Shown: positions 35,847 to 44,148, counted from the first letter of the stretch. The stretch is DNA of 64,000 bases from Winogradskyella jejuensis (GCF_900129745.1 NZ_FQWS01000001.1:1178001-1242000); one strand, 5' to 3'. Numbers and translations: made by a program. Notes: generated from the sequence alone by a model not told the origin.

Positions 35847-35854
35847 CAAATATA
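35847..35854 (-). promoter_or_regulatory. Promoter -7 box of the alpha/beta hydrolase gene, leaderless arrangement
   Basis: Minus-strand TATATTTG matches TAnnTTTG and is followed by CAGT-ATG, the same four-base spacing as thiL and dinB. No clear -33 box is seen. Confidence 0.5.
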
Positions 35855-35927
35855 AATTTTGAAAACTGATGTCGCTCCTATCGTTTTCACATTTATTATA
35901 TTTACTGACGACTAAAATCAATGTCTT

Positions 35928-37478
35928 ATGATAATTAAACGCTTTTTAGCTCTTCTGCTTTGTATTGTTTCGCTATCACTTTCGGCGCAAATTGAAGCAG
36001 AGAAACTGGATAAACTCATCCAAGAAACGCTTACCACTTTTGATGTTCCAGGGATTTCTGTGGGTATTCTAAAAGATAACCAGATTATTTATTCTCGAGG
36101 ATTTGGGGTTCGTTCTTTGGAAACCAAAAAGAAAATGAATGCAGAAACCAAAGTTGGTGTAGCCTCTAATAGTAAGGGCTTTACCTGTTTTGCTTTGGCC
36201 ATGCTTATAGATGAAGGAAAACTAAATTGGGATGATAAAGTGCGAAAGTACATACCGGAGTTTCAATTACATGACCCGTACATTACCGAAGCTTTTACCA
36301 TTAGAGATTTGGTGACGCACAGAAGTGGATTAGGATTAGGGTCTGGCGATTTAATGTTTTTTCCAGAGGGAAGTGATTTTACGATTCAAGACATTATAGA
36401 CAATCAAAAATATATAAAACCACAAAGTCAGTTTCGTACGGATTTTAGGTATAATAATAACATGTACATTGTTGCAGGTGAAGTATTGAAGCGCGTTAGT
36501 GGTATGTCTTGGGAAGACTTTATCGAAACTCGAATTATGCGACCTGTAGGCATGGTAAACAGTAAGGCATCTTATAACAGAGTTACAGACAAGTCTAATA
36601 TTATTGAAGCGCACACGAGAACAGAAGGAAAGGTGATTCAGATTCCTCATGATTGGAGTCCAACAGCCAATGCAGCTGGAGGTATTGTAAGTAATGTTAG
36701 AGATATGCTCACTTGGGCTCAATTTTTAATGAATGATGCTGTAACGGTTGACGGTACGCGATTATTAAGTTCAGAACAATTTCATGAGCTATGGCAATTG
36801 CAAACGCCTCTTAAAGTCCGAAAAGGCGACTGGTACGATTCTAATTTTAGAGGTTACGGTTTGGGTTGGTTTTTAACGGATGTTAAAGGTGGACACAAAC
36901 AAGTTTATCATACTGGTGGTTTGTTAGGAACGGTGACACAATTTACTATGATTCCAGATTTAAATTTAGCAATAGTCGTTTTGACCAATCAAATGAATGG
37001 TCGCGCTTTTAATACCATTACAAATACTATTAAAGACGCGTATCTAGGTTACGAGAATAGAGATTGGCTAAAAAACTATGGAAGTAGCCATGTCAGAAAT
37101 TTGAAATATAACGATAGTATAAAAGCGTCGGTTTTTGCTCAAGTAGATAAAATGAATGGCAGTAAATTACTGCCTCAGCCAAAGCAGATTGTTGGGACAT
37201 ACAAAGACGCTTGGTTTGGAAATATCATTATTAGCCATGACGGTAAGAACTACACCATTAAAAGTGAACGTTCTTCTCAGCTTGTAGGCGAATTACTGCC
37301 TTACAGTCCCACAACCTATGTGGCTAAATGGAATAACAGAAGTTTTGACGCTGATGTGTTTGTTAATTTCACTTTTGATAAAGACGGAAAAGCGCAGTCA
37401 GCTACAATGAAATTTGTAGCACCAATCACCGATTTTAGCTTCGATTTCGAAGATTTAGAACTTAAACGTATAGACTAA
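35928..37478 (+). CDS. Exported serine hydrolase, class C beta-lactamase/PBP-like family
   Basis: A 516-aa protein with a signal peptide (about 1-20, SLSLSA-Q). The active-site motifs are S80-x-x-K83 (VASNSKGFT), Y175-N-N (FRYNNNMY) and H328-T-G (YHTGGLLG), the three elements of the beta-lactamase class C/DD-peptidase fold. A C-terminal lipocalin-like DUF3471-type domain follows (about 405-516). Likely substrates are peptides, D-amino-acid amides or esters rather than antibiotics, as for most members; resistance should not be inferred. Its TAA overlaps the brnQ ATG by one base. Confidence 0.87.
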   Translation: MIIKRFLALLLCIVSLSLSAQIEAEKLDKLIQETLTTFDVPGISVGILKDNQIIYSRGFGVRSLETKKKMNAETKVGVASNSKGFTCFALAMLIDEGKLNWDDKVRKYIPEFQLHDPYITEAFTIRDLVTHRSGLGLGSGDLMFFPEGSDFTIQDIIDNQKYIKPQSQFRTDFRYNNNMYIVAGEVLKRVSGMSWEDFIETRIMRPVGMVNSKASYNRVTDKSNIIEAHTRTEGKVIQIPHDWSPTANAAGGIVSNVRDMLTWAQFLMNDAVTVDGTRLLSSEQFHELWQLQTPLKVRKGDWYDSNFRGYGLGWFLTDVKGGHKQVYHTGGLLGTVTQFTMIPDLNLAIVVLTNQMNGRAFNTITNTIKDAYLGYENRDWLKNYGSSHVRNLKYNDSIKASVFAQVDKMNGSKLLPQPKQIVGTYKDAWFGNIIISHDGKNYTIKSERSSQLVGELLPYSPTTYVAKWNNRSFDADVFVNFTFDKDGKAQSATMKFVAPITDFSFDFEDLELKRID

Positions 37479-38764
37479 TGAATCGAACTAAAGAAATTTG
37501 GATGAGTGGCTTTGCGCTGTTCTCAATGTTTTTCGGTGCTGGAAATCTTATTTTGCCACCGCTTTTGGGTTTTAAAGCGTTGGACCAATGGCTCATTGTA
37601 GCTTTAGGTTTTGCCATTACGGCTGTAGTTATTCCCATAATGGCCATTTACGCTCATGCTAAACTTCAAGGGACTTTGTACGACTTTGGTAAAAAAGTAT
37701 CTCCGCTTTTTAGCACAGTGTATTGTGTGTTAATATACATAATCGCTATAGCTTTACCGGCGCCACGTACGGCATCGGTAACTCATGAAATGGCAATTCA
37801 ACCTTTTTTTGAAACACCAACATTGCTCACGAGTACTATTTATTTTTTATTGGTTTTAGTCTTTGTGCTCAACCGTTCTAAAGTGCTAAGTATCATTGGT
37901 AAATTTCTAACGCCACTTATTGTACTAATTCTATTACTAATTATTAGTATTGGTATATTTTCTGATGCTTCTATTGCTAACTCTGGTGTGTCTGGCGCAC
38001 CATTAGTAGATGGTATTTTAGAAGGCTATCAGACCTTTGATGCCGTTGGAGGTGTTGTGGTTGGTGCTGTTCTTATAATCTCTCTTAACCTTAGAGGACA
38101 TAATGGTTTTGAGGAGAAAAAAGAACTCATCAAAAAATCGGGACTTATCGCAGGAACAGGTCTATTTGTTATTTATGCTGGATTAATTGTGGTTGGTGCT
38201 TTGTACAGTAGTTATTTTCCTTCGGATATAGACCGTACTGCATTATTAGCAGGTCTTAGTTTAGAGACATTGGGAAGTATCGGACGTACTTTTTTAAGTG
38301 TTTTGGTAGCCTTGGCATGTTTCACGACTGCTGTTGGGATTATTACTGGTACAGCGGATTATTTTAAAGGCCTATTTGGTAATTCGCAAAAAGCCTACAT
38401 CACCACAGGAGTTATAGGTTGTGTTATAGGTATCATTGTCGGAAGCTATAATGTTGGTTTTATTATCGATATTGCTTTACCAGCATTAATGTTTATTTAC
38501 CCTATAACTATTATTCTTATTTTACTCAATACGGTACCTTCAAAATGGGCGTCACCTTTGGTATTTAAGACTGTGGTTTTAGCTACTTTTATATTTAGTA
38601 TTCCAGATTTTCTAAAGTTTTTAGTCAATCCCAAACAACTAGAACCCATTGTAAATAGCATACCATTAGCACAACATAGTTTGGGTTGGGTATTGCCAGC
38701 TTTGGCAGCTTTTATTCTTACAAATTTGTTTCAGAAAACGTCTACTGCGCGTTCAGATTCTTAA
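37478..38764 (+). CDS. brnQ: Branched-chain amino acid transport system II carrier (BrnQ/LIVCS)
   Basis: A 428-aa inner-membrane transporter with about 12 hydrophobic segments. The start SGFALFSMFFGAGNLILPP is the LIVCS family hallmark with its Na/substrate-binding unwound helix, and PAPRTASVTHEMAI occurs in the third helix region. It imports Leu, Ile and Val with Na or H. It is translationally coupled to the upstream serine hydrolase, so it could import products of peptide breakdown. Confidence 0.92.
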   Translation: MNRTKEIWMSGFALFSMFFGAGNLILPPLLGFKALDQWLIVALGFAITAVVIPIMAIYAHAKLQGTLYDFGKKVSPLFSTVYCVLIYIIAIALPAPRTASVTHEMAIQPFFETPTLLTSTIYFLLVLVFVLNRSKVLSIIGKFLTPLIVLILLLIISIGIFSDASIANSGVSGAPLVDGILEGYQTFDAVGGVVVGAVLIISLNLRGHNGFEEKKELIKKSGLIAGTGLFVIYAGLIVVGALYSSYFPSDIDRTALLAGLSLETLGSIGRTFLSVLVALACFTTAVGIITGTADYFKGLFGNSQKAYITTGVIGCVIGIIVGSYNVGFIIDIALPALMFIYPITIILILLNTVPSKWASPLVFKTVVLATFIFSIPDFLKFLVNPKQLEPIVNSIPLAQHSLGWVLPALAAFILTNLFQKTSTARSDS

Positions 38765-39395
38765 TAGCCGAAAAGGCTTGGTCAACAAGGTGACTCTCCA
38801 CTAAAACGGTAAATTCGTTAGTGGTAGAAATGACTTCGTGAAGTGAAATCCCTTCCCAAGCAAAACGTTTAAAAATTTGATAATACAGACCCGAAATACG
38901 TTGGTTATTTTTTGGCAATCGAATACTAATGGCAGATAAATCATCTTGAGAGTCTATCATTTTTTCATTTTTAAAACCCTCTAGAACAATTCGTTTTTCA
39001 GACTCAGAAACAACAATGTTACTTTCGTAAACACCTCTCGAAAATCCATAAAATGATTTGGTGTCTAAGGTCTCCATAACATTAGAATGGCTCTTAATTA
39101 AAGTATCCGAATTCTGAAACGTATAATCTATTAAATGTGAACGCACTGTAATATCTCCCAATTGTTTTAACACAGCTTTTAGCTGATGCGATTGTCTTAA
39201 ATGTACAGGTGGCGCATAACGTCGTAAGGCCATCATAATAGCACCTGTTTTTACAGGTTTGCCTAGCATTTTACTAACGGGTGCTTGCAACTCTTCAGAC
39301 AAGGCTGAAAAGTTGATGATTTGTCTAAACAAGGCTTCTTCTAAAAAAGGTTGTTTAATTAAAATGTCTTCAACGCAGGAGGCAATAGTTTTCAT
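38742..39395 (-). CDS. ACT-like domain protein of unknown function
   Basis: A 217-aa cytosolic protein. The N-terminal half (about 1-80) is helical with a conserved-looking RQIINFSALSEELQAPVSKM; the C-terminal part (about 150-215) reads SAISIRLPKNN, then ISLHEVISTTNEFTVLVES and VDQAFSAIKNL, the beta-alpha-beta pattern of an ACT domain as in aspartate kinase. The aspartate kinase gene lies 0.8 kb away on the other strand. It may be a regulatory ACT protein. Its 3' end overlaps the brnQ end by 23 bases. Confidence 0.65.
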   Translation of the reverse strand: MKTIASCVEDILIKQPFLEEALFRQIINFSALSEELQAPVSKMLGKPVKTGAIMMALRRYAPPVHLRQSHQLKAVLKQLGDITVRSHLIDYTFQNSDTLIKSHSNVMETLDTKSFYGFSRGVYESNIVVSESEKRIVLEGFKNEKMIDSQDDLSAISIRLPKNNQRISGLYYQIFKRFAWEGISLHEVISTTNEFTVLVESHLVDQAFSAIKNLNAQ

Positions 39396-39422
39396 TTTTT
39401 CTTATTTTTATTTCTTTCGGTT

Positions 39423-39443
39423 ATGCTTTAACAGGCTCAGTAT
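39423..39443. repeat. Degenerate GAGCCTGTCGA-family palindrome
   Basis: ATGCT-TTAACAGGCTC-AGTAT, a decayed member of the family with one G-T pair in the stem, 28 bases upstream of the ACT-like gene. Confidence 0.5.
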
Positions 39444-39530
39444 GTCTAGTCGTTTTTGTTTGAACACAATAGTAAAGAACAATAATTCTTATCATTTAAA
39501 TTATAAACTAACACAAATCGAATCCTCTAT

Positions 39531-39557
39531 GTCAGCCTAAGCTTGTCGAAGACGTCA
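39531..39557. repeat. GAGCTTGTCGA-family palindrome downstream of the GIY-YIG gene
   Basis: GTCAGCCTAAGCTTGTCGAAGACGTC is a slightly decayed copy of the element at 40012-40037. It lies 7 bases after the GIY-YIG stop codon. Confidence 0.6.
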
Positions 39558-39563
39558 TAATAT

Positions 39564-39878
39564 TTAGTCATCATTAATTTTAGTACCATATTCAGTATAA
39601 TTCTTTGAGAATAATACTAAATCATCCCAATTTTCTTTTATCAGAGCAGTCTTCTTCCTTCGTGACCATCCTTTTATTTGTTTTTCAATCTTTATAGCTT
39701 CAGAAGGATTAGTACATTGTAAATACCATTCTAACTTAACAGGTAACCGTTCTGCTGTGTAACTAAACTTGTTACTACCAGACTGGTGTTGTTTTATGCG
39801 TCTTTCTAAATCGTTTGTCATACCAACGTAATAGGTCTTGTCTGAGCATGATAATATGTAAACGTAATAAGACTTCAT
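39564..39878 (-). CDS. GIY-YIG nuclease family protein
   Basis: A 104-aa single-domain protein of the UvrC/Slx1-like GIY-YIG type. YYVYILSCSDKTYYVGMT gives the YVY/YVG version of the GIY-YIG pair, DLERRIKQHQSG carries the catalytic Arg, and AIKIEKQIKGWSRRKK carries the Glu. It should be a Mg-dependent endonuclease. It is flanked on both sides by palindromes (39531-39557 and 39908-39928), which raises the question whether it acts on them. Small solitary copies like this are frequent in Bacteroidota. Confidence 0.9.
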   Translation of the reverse strand: MKSYYVYILSCSDKTYYVGMTNDLERRIKQHQSGSNKFSYTAERLPVKLEWYLQCTNPSEAIKIEKQIKGWSRRKKTALIKENWDDLVLFSKNYTEYGTKINDD

Positions 39879-39907
39879 AAGTTGGCTACAATAGATTTAT
39901 AAATTAT

Positions 39908-39928
39908 ATGCTTCGACAGGCTCAGCAT
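39908..39928. repeat. GAGCCTGTCGA-family palindrome upstream of the GIY-YIG gene
   Basis: ATGCT-TCGACAGGCTC-AGCAT, perfect 5-bp stem, loop on the minus strand GAGCCTGTCGA. It lies 30 bases upstream of the GIY-YIG ATG. Confidence 0.7.
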
Positions 39929-40011
39929 TACAGGTGTTTTTTTATTTGTAATAATCAATATTTTGTTACTGCTTCATCACACAATTTAATCAACACAATT
40001 TATTTCTTTAA

Positions 40012-40082
40012 TGTCAGTCTGAGCTTGTCGAAGACGTCAACGGTTTTTTTATGCATGATGCTTCGACAGGCTCAGCATGACA
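40012..40082. repeat. Paired inverted palindromes (BIME-like)
   Basis: Two 22-base arms (40012-40033 and 40061-40082) are inverted copies with three mismatches; each also contains its own hairpin, GTCT-GAGCTTGTCGA-AGAC (40017-40035) and ATGCT-TCGACAGGCTC-AGCAT (40058-40078). This is the main content of the 348-bp gap 39879-40226, together with the palindrome at 39908 and the aspartate kinase promoter. Confidence 0.75.
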
Positions 40083-40170
40083 ATCGTTTTCAAAATTGTA
40101 ATAAACTTATTTTTTTCTTATTGTTATATAATTAACACAATGTGCAAAAATAAACTATTTCTTTTAATAA

Positions 40171-40203
40171 TTGGTAACAAATGACATTACAAATCTATTT
40201 TTG
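40171..40203 (+). promoter_or_regulatory. Aspartate kinase promoter
   Basis: TTG (40171-40173), a 22-base spacer and TATTTTTG (40196-40203). The leader to the ATG is about 18 bases and contains an A/G-rich stretch (AAAAAGAAAAAGAAG) before the start codon. Confidence 0.6.
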
Positions 40204-40226
40204 CCCTGTAAAAAAGAAAAAGAAGA

Positions 40227-41555
40227 ATGTTAGTATATAAGTTTGGAGGGACGTCAGTAGGTTCTGTAGTAAACATGAACCACGTTAAAGACATCATAGA
40301 TACCAAAGACCAAAAAATAGTAGTGCTTTCTGCCATGTCAGGAACTACAAACGCTTTGGTTACAATTTCAGAGCATATAGAAGCTGGTCGAATTGATGAA
40401 GCGCAACAAGAGATTAATAATCTAAACGAAATCTATAACGCCACCGTTTACGATTTGCTTTATGACGAAACATTAAGACAAGAGGTCAGCACCTATGTCA
40501 ACGGTATTTTTAAAAATCTGGTTCAAGCAACAACACGTCATTACAACATTCAATTACATAATAGTATTGTGGCTAATGGCGAGTTGTTATCGACGTTTAT
40601 GTTCAGCCGATTTTTACAACAAGAAGGTTATAATGTTCAGTTGTTATCGGCTTTAGATTTTATGCGTTTGGACCGTAATAACGAGCCCGATAATTTTTAC
40701 ATCAAACAAAATTTATTTCGTCTAATCGATAGCCAACCAACGGCAGACATCTATATTACACAAGGGTTTATTAGCTTGGATGCCGATGGTGCTATTACCA
40801 ATTTACAACGTGGCGGTAGCGATTATACAGCCACGATTATTGGTGGCGCTATTGAAGCGGATGAGGTTCAAATCTGGACGGATATCGACGGGTTTCATAA
40901 CAACGACCCGCGTTATGTAAACGATACCAAAGCCTTATCGCATTTGTCTTATGACGAAGCGGCAGAGTTGGCGTACTTTGGCGCAAAGATTCTGCATCCG
41001 CAAACGGTGATGCCCATGCGTAGTCTAGATATTCCACTACGTCTTAAAAACACGATGGCACCGGAAGCGCATGGTACCTTAATCACTAACCAAACGCACG
41101 GCGAAGGCATTAAAGCCATTGCCGCCAAAGATGGTATTACGGCTATAAAAATAAAGTCCGTTAGGATGCTTTTGGCGCACGGTTTTTTAAAGAAAGTTTT
41201 TGAGATTTTTGAGACTTTTGAAACGCCAATAGATATGATTACCACTTCCGAAATTGCCGTATCGCTAACCATTGACGACGCGCAACATTTAGATGCTATT
41301 GTTACCGAGCTTCAAAAATTTGCTGAGGTCGAGGTGCAAGATTATATGAGTATTGTTTGTTTGGTGGGGAACCAAATTATTTATCATCCTGATACACCAG
41401 AGCTTTTCCAAGTGTTGCAAGATGTTAATGTACGTATGATTGCCTATGGCGGCAGCAACAACAATATTTCCTTATTGGTAAACACTAGCGATAAGCACGA
41501 AACCTTACAGAAGTTACAACGCTACGTGTTTGATGGTAATTCTGTTTTAGTTTAG
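40227..41555 (+). CDS. lysC: Aspartate kinase
   Basis: First step of the aspartate family amino acids (Lys, Thr, Met): ATP-dependent phosphorylation of aspartate. The 442-aa protein starts MLVYKFGGTSVGS with the kinase KFGGTS motif; FISLDADGAITNLQRGGSDYTA is in the active-site region (as FISLDADG and LQRGGSDYTAT). Two C-terminal ACT segments follow (about 310-442), including TTSEIAVSLTI and AYGGSNNNISLLV. It is monofunctional, since no homoserine dehydrogenase domain is present. It has its own promoter and terminator. The symbol is by family; isoform not determinable. Confidence 0.92.
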   Translation: MLVYKFGGTSVGSVVNMNHVKDIIDTKDQKIVVLSAMSGTTNALVTISEHIEAGRIDEAQQEINNLNEIYNATVYDLLYDETLRQEVSTYVNGIFKNLVQATTRHYNIQLHNSIVANGELLSTFMFSRFLQQEGYNVQLLSALDFMRLDRNNEPDNFYIKQNLFRLIDSQPTADIYITQGFISLDADGAITNLQRGGSDYTATIIGGAIEADEVQIWTDIDGFHNNDPRYVNDTKALSHLSYDEAAELAYFGAKILHPQTVMPMRSLDIPLRLKNTMAPEAHGTLITNQTHGEGIKAIAAKDGITAIKIKSVRMLLAHGFLKKVFEIFETFETPIDMITTSEIAVSLTIDDAQHLDAIVTELQKFAEVEVQDYMSIVCLVGNQIIYHPDTPELFQVLQDVNVRMIAYGGSNNNISLLVNTSDKHETLQKLQRYVFDGNSVLV

Positions 41556-41568
41556 TTTTTAGTTGAAG

Positions 41569-41592
41569 AAAGCGCCGAAAGGCGCTTTTTTA
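41569..41592 (+). terminator. Rho-independent terminator of the aspartate kinase gene
   Basis: AAAGCGCC and GGCGCTTT pair around a GAAA tetraloop and continue into T residues. It marks the left limit of the restriction-modification island. Confidence 0.9.
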
Positions 41593-41777
41593 TTCTCTAT
41601 AACTTATCCTATCTTTAACACTCCTTTTTTCTCATTGTATAATTACACTAAATGTTATATGCAAGCTTATGCAGCTATTTGTTTTAGTACTTTTTTTGCC
41701 AACTTAACAGCCAACGCTGAATAAATAAAAGAGCTGTTTTTTTCCCTCGGACACATACAGATTATCAAGAATATTTC

Positions 41778-41800
41778 TATATTTGACAAAAAAAGTCAAA
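41778..41800 (+). promoter_or_regulatory. Promoter -7 box overlapped by a palindromic operator-like site
   Basis: TATATTTG (41778-41785) matches TAnnTTTG. The perfect palindrome TTTGAC-N7-GTCAAA (41782-41800) overlaps its last four bases and ends two bases before the methyltransferase ATG. Binding there would block both RNA polymerase and the start codon. The N-terminal XRE domain of the encoded methyltransferase is the obvious candidate to bind it. The rest of 41593-41777 shows only a weak AACAGC/GCTGTT inverted repeat (41706-41738). Confidence 0.6.
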
Positions 41801-41802
41801 TT

Positions 41803-43119
41803 ATGTTGGACGCAATAGTTTCAATTGGAGATACCTTAAAAGAAATACGCGAAACGAAAGGTTTTCATCTACAAGAAGTTGCTGATAAAACTTCCATTAA
41901 CTATACTTCATTAAGCAGAATTGAAACAGGAAAAAGACTTCCAACAAAAACGCAAGTACAAAGTTTAGCTGAATTTTATAGTTACAGCGAAAACGACTTA
42001 ATTAGACAATTAATTAGTGACAAAATAATCTATGAAGTTCAAAACGAAGATTTAGGACTTGAAGGTTTTCATCTTGCGGAGCAAAAATTAAAATATGGTC
42101 TAAATCTTTTTAATGACTATAAAAATCAAGACAAATTTCAACTACAAAGTCGTAGATACATTGGCAATAAGGCAAAATTGACTGATTGGATAATGGAAAT
42201 TATTGAATCGGAAACAGAAGGAAATGGAACTTTTATTGACATATTTTCTGGAACTTCAATTGTAGCTAAATCTGCAATGGAAAAATATAAAACCGTTATT
42301 CTAAACGACATACTATACTCTAACAATGTAACTTATCAAGCATTTTACGGTACATTAAAATGGAATTCTAACAAACTTGTTGAGTTAGCAAATGAATACA
42401 ATACTATAAACTCAAAATCTATAAGAGAAAACTATTTTTCAAAAAATTTCGGAGGTAAATTTTATGAAAAGGAAGTTTCAAAACAAATTGGATATATAAG
42501 ACAAGATATTGAGAAAAAGAAAAAAAATAATGAACTAAATTCGAGAGAATACGCAATATTACTCACTTCATTAATTTATACAATAGACAGACTTGCAAAT
42601 ACTGTTGGTCACTTTGATGCTTATATTAAAAAACCAATTATAAAAAAACCTTTGAATTTTAAATTAATTCAAACCTCTGATTTTAAAGGAGCAAAGATAT
42701 TTCAAGAAGATGCTAATGAATTAGCGAGAAATATTAAAGGAGATATTGCATATATCGACCCACCATATAATTCAAGACAATATAGTAGATTTTATCATAT
42801 TTACGAAAATCTTGTACAATGGAAAAAGCCAAAACTATACGGAGTTGCATTAAAACCTGAACCAGAGAATATGAGCAAATATTGTACTGTTCAAGCAAAA
42901 GACACTTTTAAGGATTTAGTAGAAAATTTGGATGTAAAATATTTAGCTGTTTCTTATAATAATACTCACAAATCAAAAAGCAAATCGTCTAAAAACAAAA
43001 TTACGCTCGAAAAAATAACAGAAATACTTAATAATGTTGGAGAAACTAAAACATTTCAAACTAATTATAAAATCAAAGGAGTTAAATATATAGAGTCATT
43101 AATTGTAACTAAAAAATAG
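41803..43119 (+). CDS. XRE-domain/D12-class DNA adenine methyltransferase fusion
   Basis: A 438-aa fusion. Residues about 8-68 are an XRE/Cro-type helix-turn-helix (TLKEIRETKGFHLQEVADKT, TSLSRIETGKRLPT). The methyltransferase begins at R118-Y-I-G-N-K123, the D12 N-terminal motif; SAM motif I is FIDIFSGTS (144-152) and catalytic motif IV is D319-P-P-Y322 (AYIDPPYNSRQYSRF). It should place N6-methyladenine in a specific site, and the helix-turn-helix may repress the system. The gene is much more AT-rich than aspartate kinase upstream. It is the only methyltransferase in the island. Confidence 0.9.
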   Translation: MLDAIVSIGDTLKEIRETKGFHLQEVADKTSINYTSLSRIETGKRLPTKTQVQSLAEFYSYSENDLIRQLISDKIIYEVQNEDLGLEGFHLAEQKLKYGLNLFNDYKNQDKFQLQSRRYIGNKAKLTDWIMEIIESETEGNGTFIDIFSGTSIVAKSAMEKYKTVILNDILYSNNVTYQAFYGTLKWNSNKLVELANEYNTINSKSIRENYFSKNFGGKFYEKEVSKQIGYIRQDIEKKKKNNELNSREYAILLTSLIYTIDRLANTVGHFDAYIKKPIIKKPLNFKLIQTSDFKGAKIFQEDANELARNIKGDIAYIDPPYNSRQYSRFYHIYENLVQWKKPKLYGVALKPEPENMSKYCTVQAKDTFKDLVENLDVKYLAVSYNNTHKSKSKSSKNKITLEKITEILNNVGETKTFQTNYKIKGVKYIESLIVTKK

Positions 43120-43129
43120 AATTATTAGG

Positions 43130-43215
43130 ATTTGGGCGTTTCCCTTCGGGTCAGGCTTTCCGTTGCAATCTTTTTGTGAAAAACAAAAAGGATTTCCAAT
43201 TCAATCCTTAACGCA
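43130..43215. repeat. Structured intergenic element between methyltransferase and PLD nuclease genes
   Basis: The stretch opens TTTGGGCGTTTCCCTTCGGG, with a CCC-TTC-GGG mini-hairpin, then a perfect 8-bp hairpin (43170-43190, CTTTTTGT/ACAAAAAG, loop GAAAA) flanked by imperfectly complementary sequence. Its GC-rich start stands out from the AT-rich island. From memory, closely similar GGGCGTT-CCCTTCGGG elements are scattered through Bacteroidota chromosomes, so I regard it as a dispersed repeat; no second copy is in this window. Confidence 0.55.
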
Positions 43216-43225
43216 AAAGCAAATT

Positions 43226-44146
43226 ATGAGTTCAATTCAAATATTATCAAATTTAAATTACCCAATAGGAAAAGTAATAAATCAAGAATTACAAAATTCC
43301 ATTGACACACAAATAGCAGTTGCATTTTTAAAATATACTGGTGTGAAAGTCATCGAAAAATCTTTAAAAACTTCATTAGATAATGGTGGTAAATTTGAGA
43401 TAATCGCTGGGCTTGATTTTAAAACAACTGACCCAAAATCAATGTTGTATTTTATCAATTTGAAAAAGCAAAATCCCAATTTAAAATTTTATTGTTATGG
43501 AGATAGAAAATCAAATAAAACAGATATAGTATTTCATCCAAAGATTTATTTATTTAATAATGGTAAAGAAACAACTTCAATTGTTGGAAGTGCAAATATG
43601 ACTGGAGGTGGCTTGCTTACAAATTTTGAAGTAAATACAATTTTCAATGAAAAGCAACCTATTTACAACTCTCAATTAAAGGCTATTTATAATTCAATAA
43701 AATTTACAGATAGTCTTTTTGAACCTAATGAAGAATATTTAACTGGTTATTCAGATGTTTTCAAGGCATTCACGAAAAATGAAAATCAAGCTTTAAAAGA
43801 CAAAGGCTTAAAAAAAGCAATTAAAGAAATTGAGGAAAAAGAAAAGGAACTTCCTGGTACTATTCCTTCAATAAAATCAATGATTGTAGATTTCATTTTA
43901 AAACAAAATCAAAAAGGAATTAAAAGTGTTACTATCCCAGAAATTTATGAAGCTCTATTGCAAAGAATCAAAAATGAAGAAATAGAAGATAAATATAAAC
44001 TTGAAACCTTCAGAAATTCAATAAGAGGAGAATTAAATCATCACGAAAAAAATAGTAACTCTACAAATGGAATGAAACTATTTAAAAGAGTTGAAAGAGG
44101 TTATTATTCGCTTACAGAAAAAGGTAAAGTTTTTAAAGGAAGATAA
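43226..44146 (+). CDS. PLD-family nuclease with C-terminal winged-helix-like region
   Basis: A 306-aa protein from the ATG at 43226 (a TTG 21 codons upstream would put coding sequence in the repeat). The phospholipase D motif is H104-P-K106 with G121-S-A-N124 (IVFHPKIYLF, VGSANMTGGGL): a single HKD-type half site, so a dimer is expected, as in BfiI-type metal-independent restriction enzymes. Residues about 200-306 hold a charged coiled segment and a helix-turn-helix-like end (GIKSVTIPEIYEALLQR, RGYYSLTEKGKVF). A restriction nuclease role is inferred from the methyltransferase next to it. It is strongly AT-rich. Confidence 0.82.
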   Translation: MSSIQILSNLNYPIGKVINQELQNSIDTQIAVAFLKYTGVKVIEKSLKTSLDNGGKFEIIAGLDFKTTDPKSMLYFINLKKQNPNLKFYCYGDRKSNKTDIVFHPKIYLFNNGKETTSIVGSANMTGGGLLTNFEVNTIFNEKQPIYNSQLKAIYNSIKFTDSLFEPNEEYLTGYSDVFKAFTKNENQALKDKGLKKAIKEIEEKEKELPGTIPSIKSMIVDFILKQNQKGIKSVTIPEIYEALLQRIKNEEIEDKYKLETFRNSIRGELNHHEKNSNSTNGMKLFKRVERGYYSLTEKGKVFKGR

Positions 44147-44148
44147 TT

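Noticed and set aside
35928..37478. Beta-lactamase resistance gene
   Set aside because: The SxxK, YNN and HTG motifs fit the wider serine hydrolase family, and the C-terminal domain and length are typical of non-resistance members.
39908..40135. 75-codon plus-strand ORF
   Set aside because: Most of it is the translation of palindromic repeats (MLRQAQH twice, SLSLSKT), a common artefact.
43163..43225. 21-codon extension of the PLD nuclease
   Set aside because: It starts at TTG within the structured intergenic element; the ATG at 43226 is better placed.
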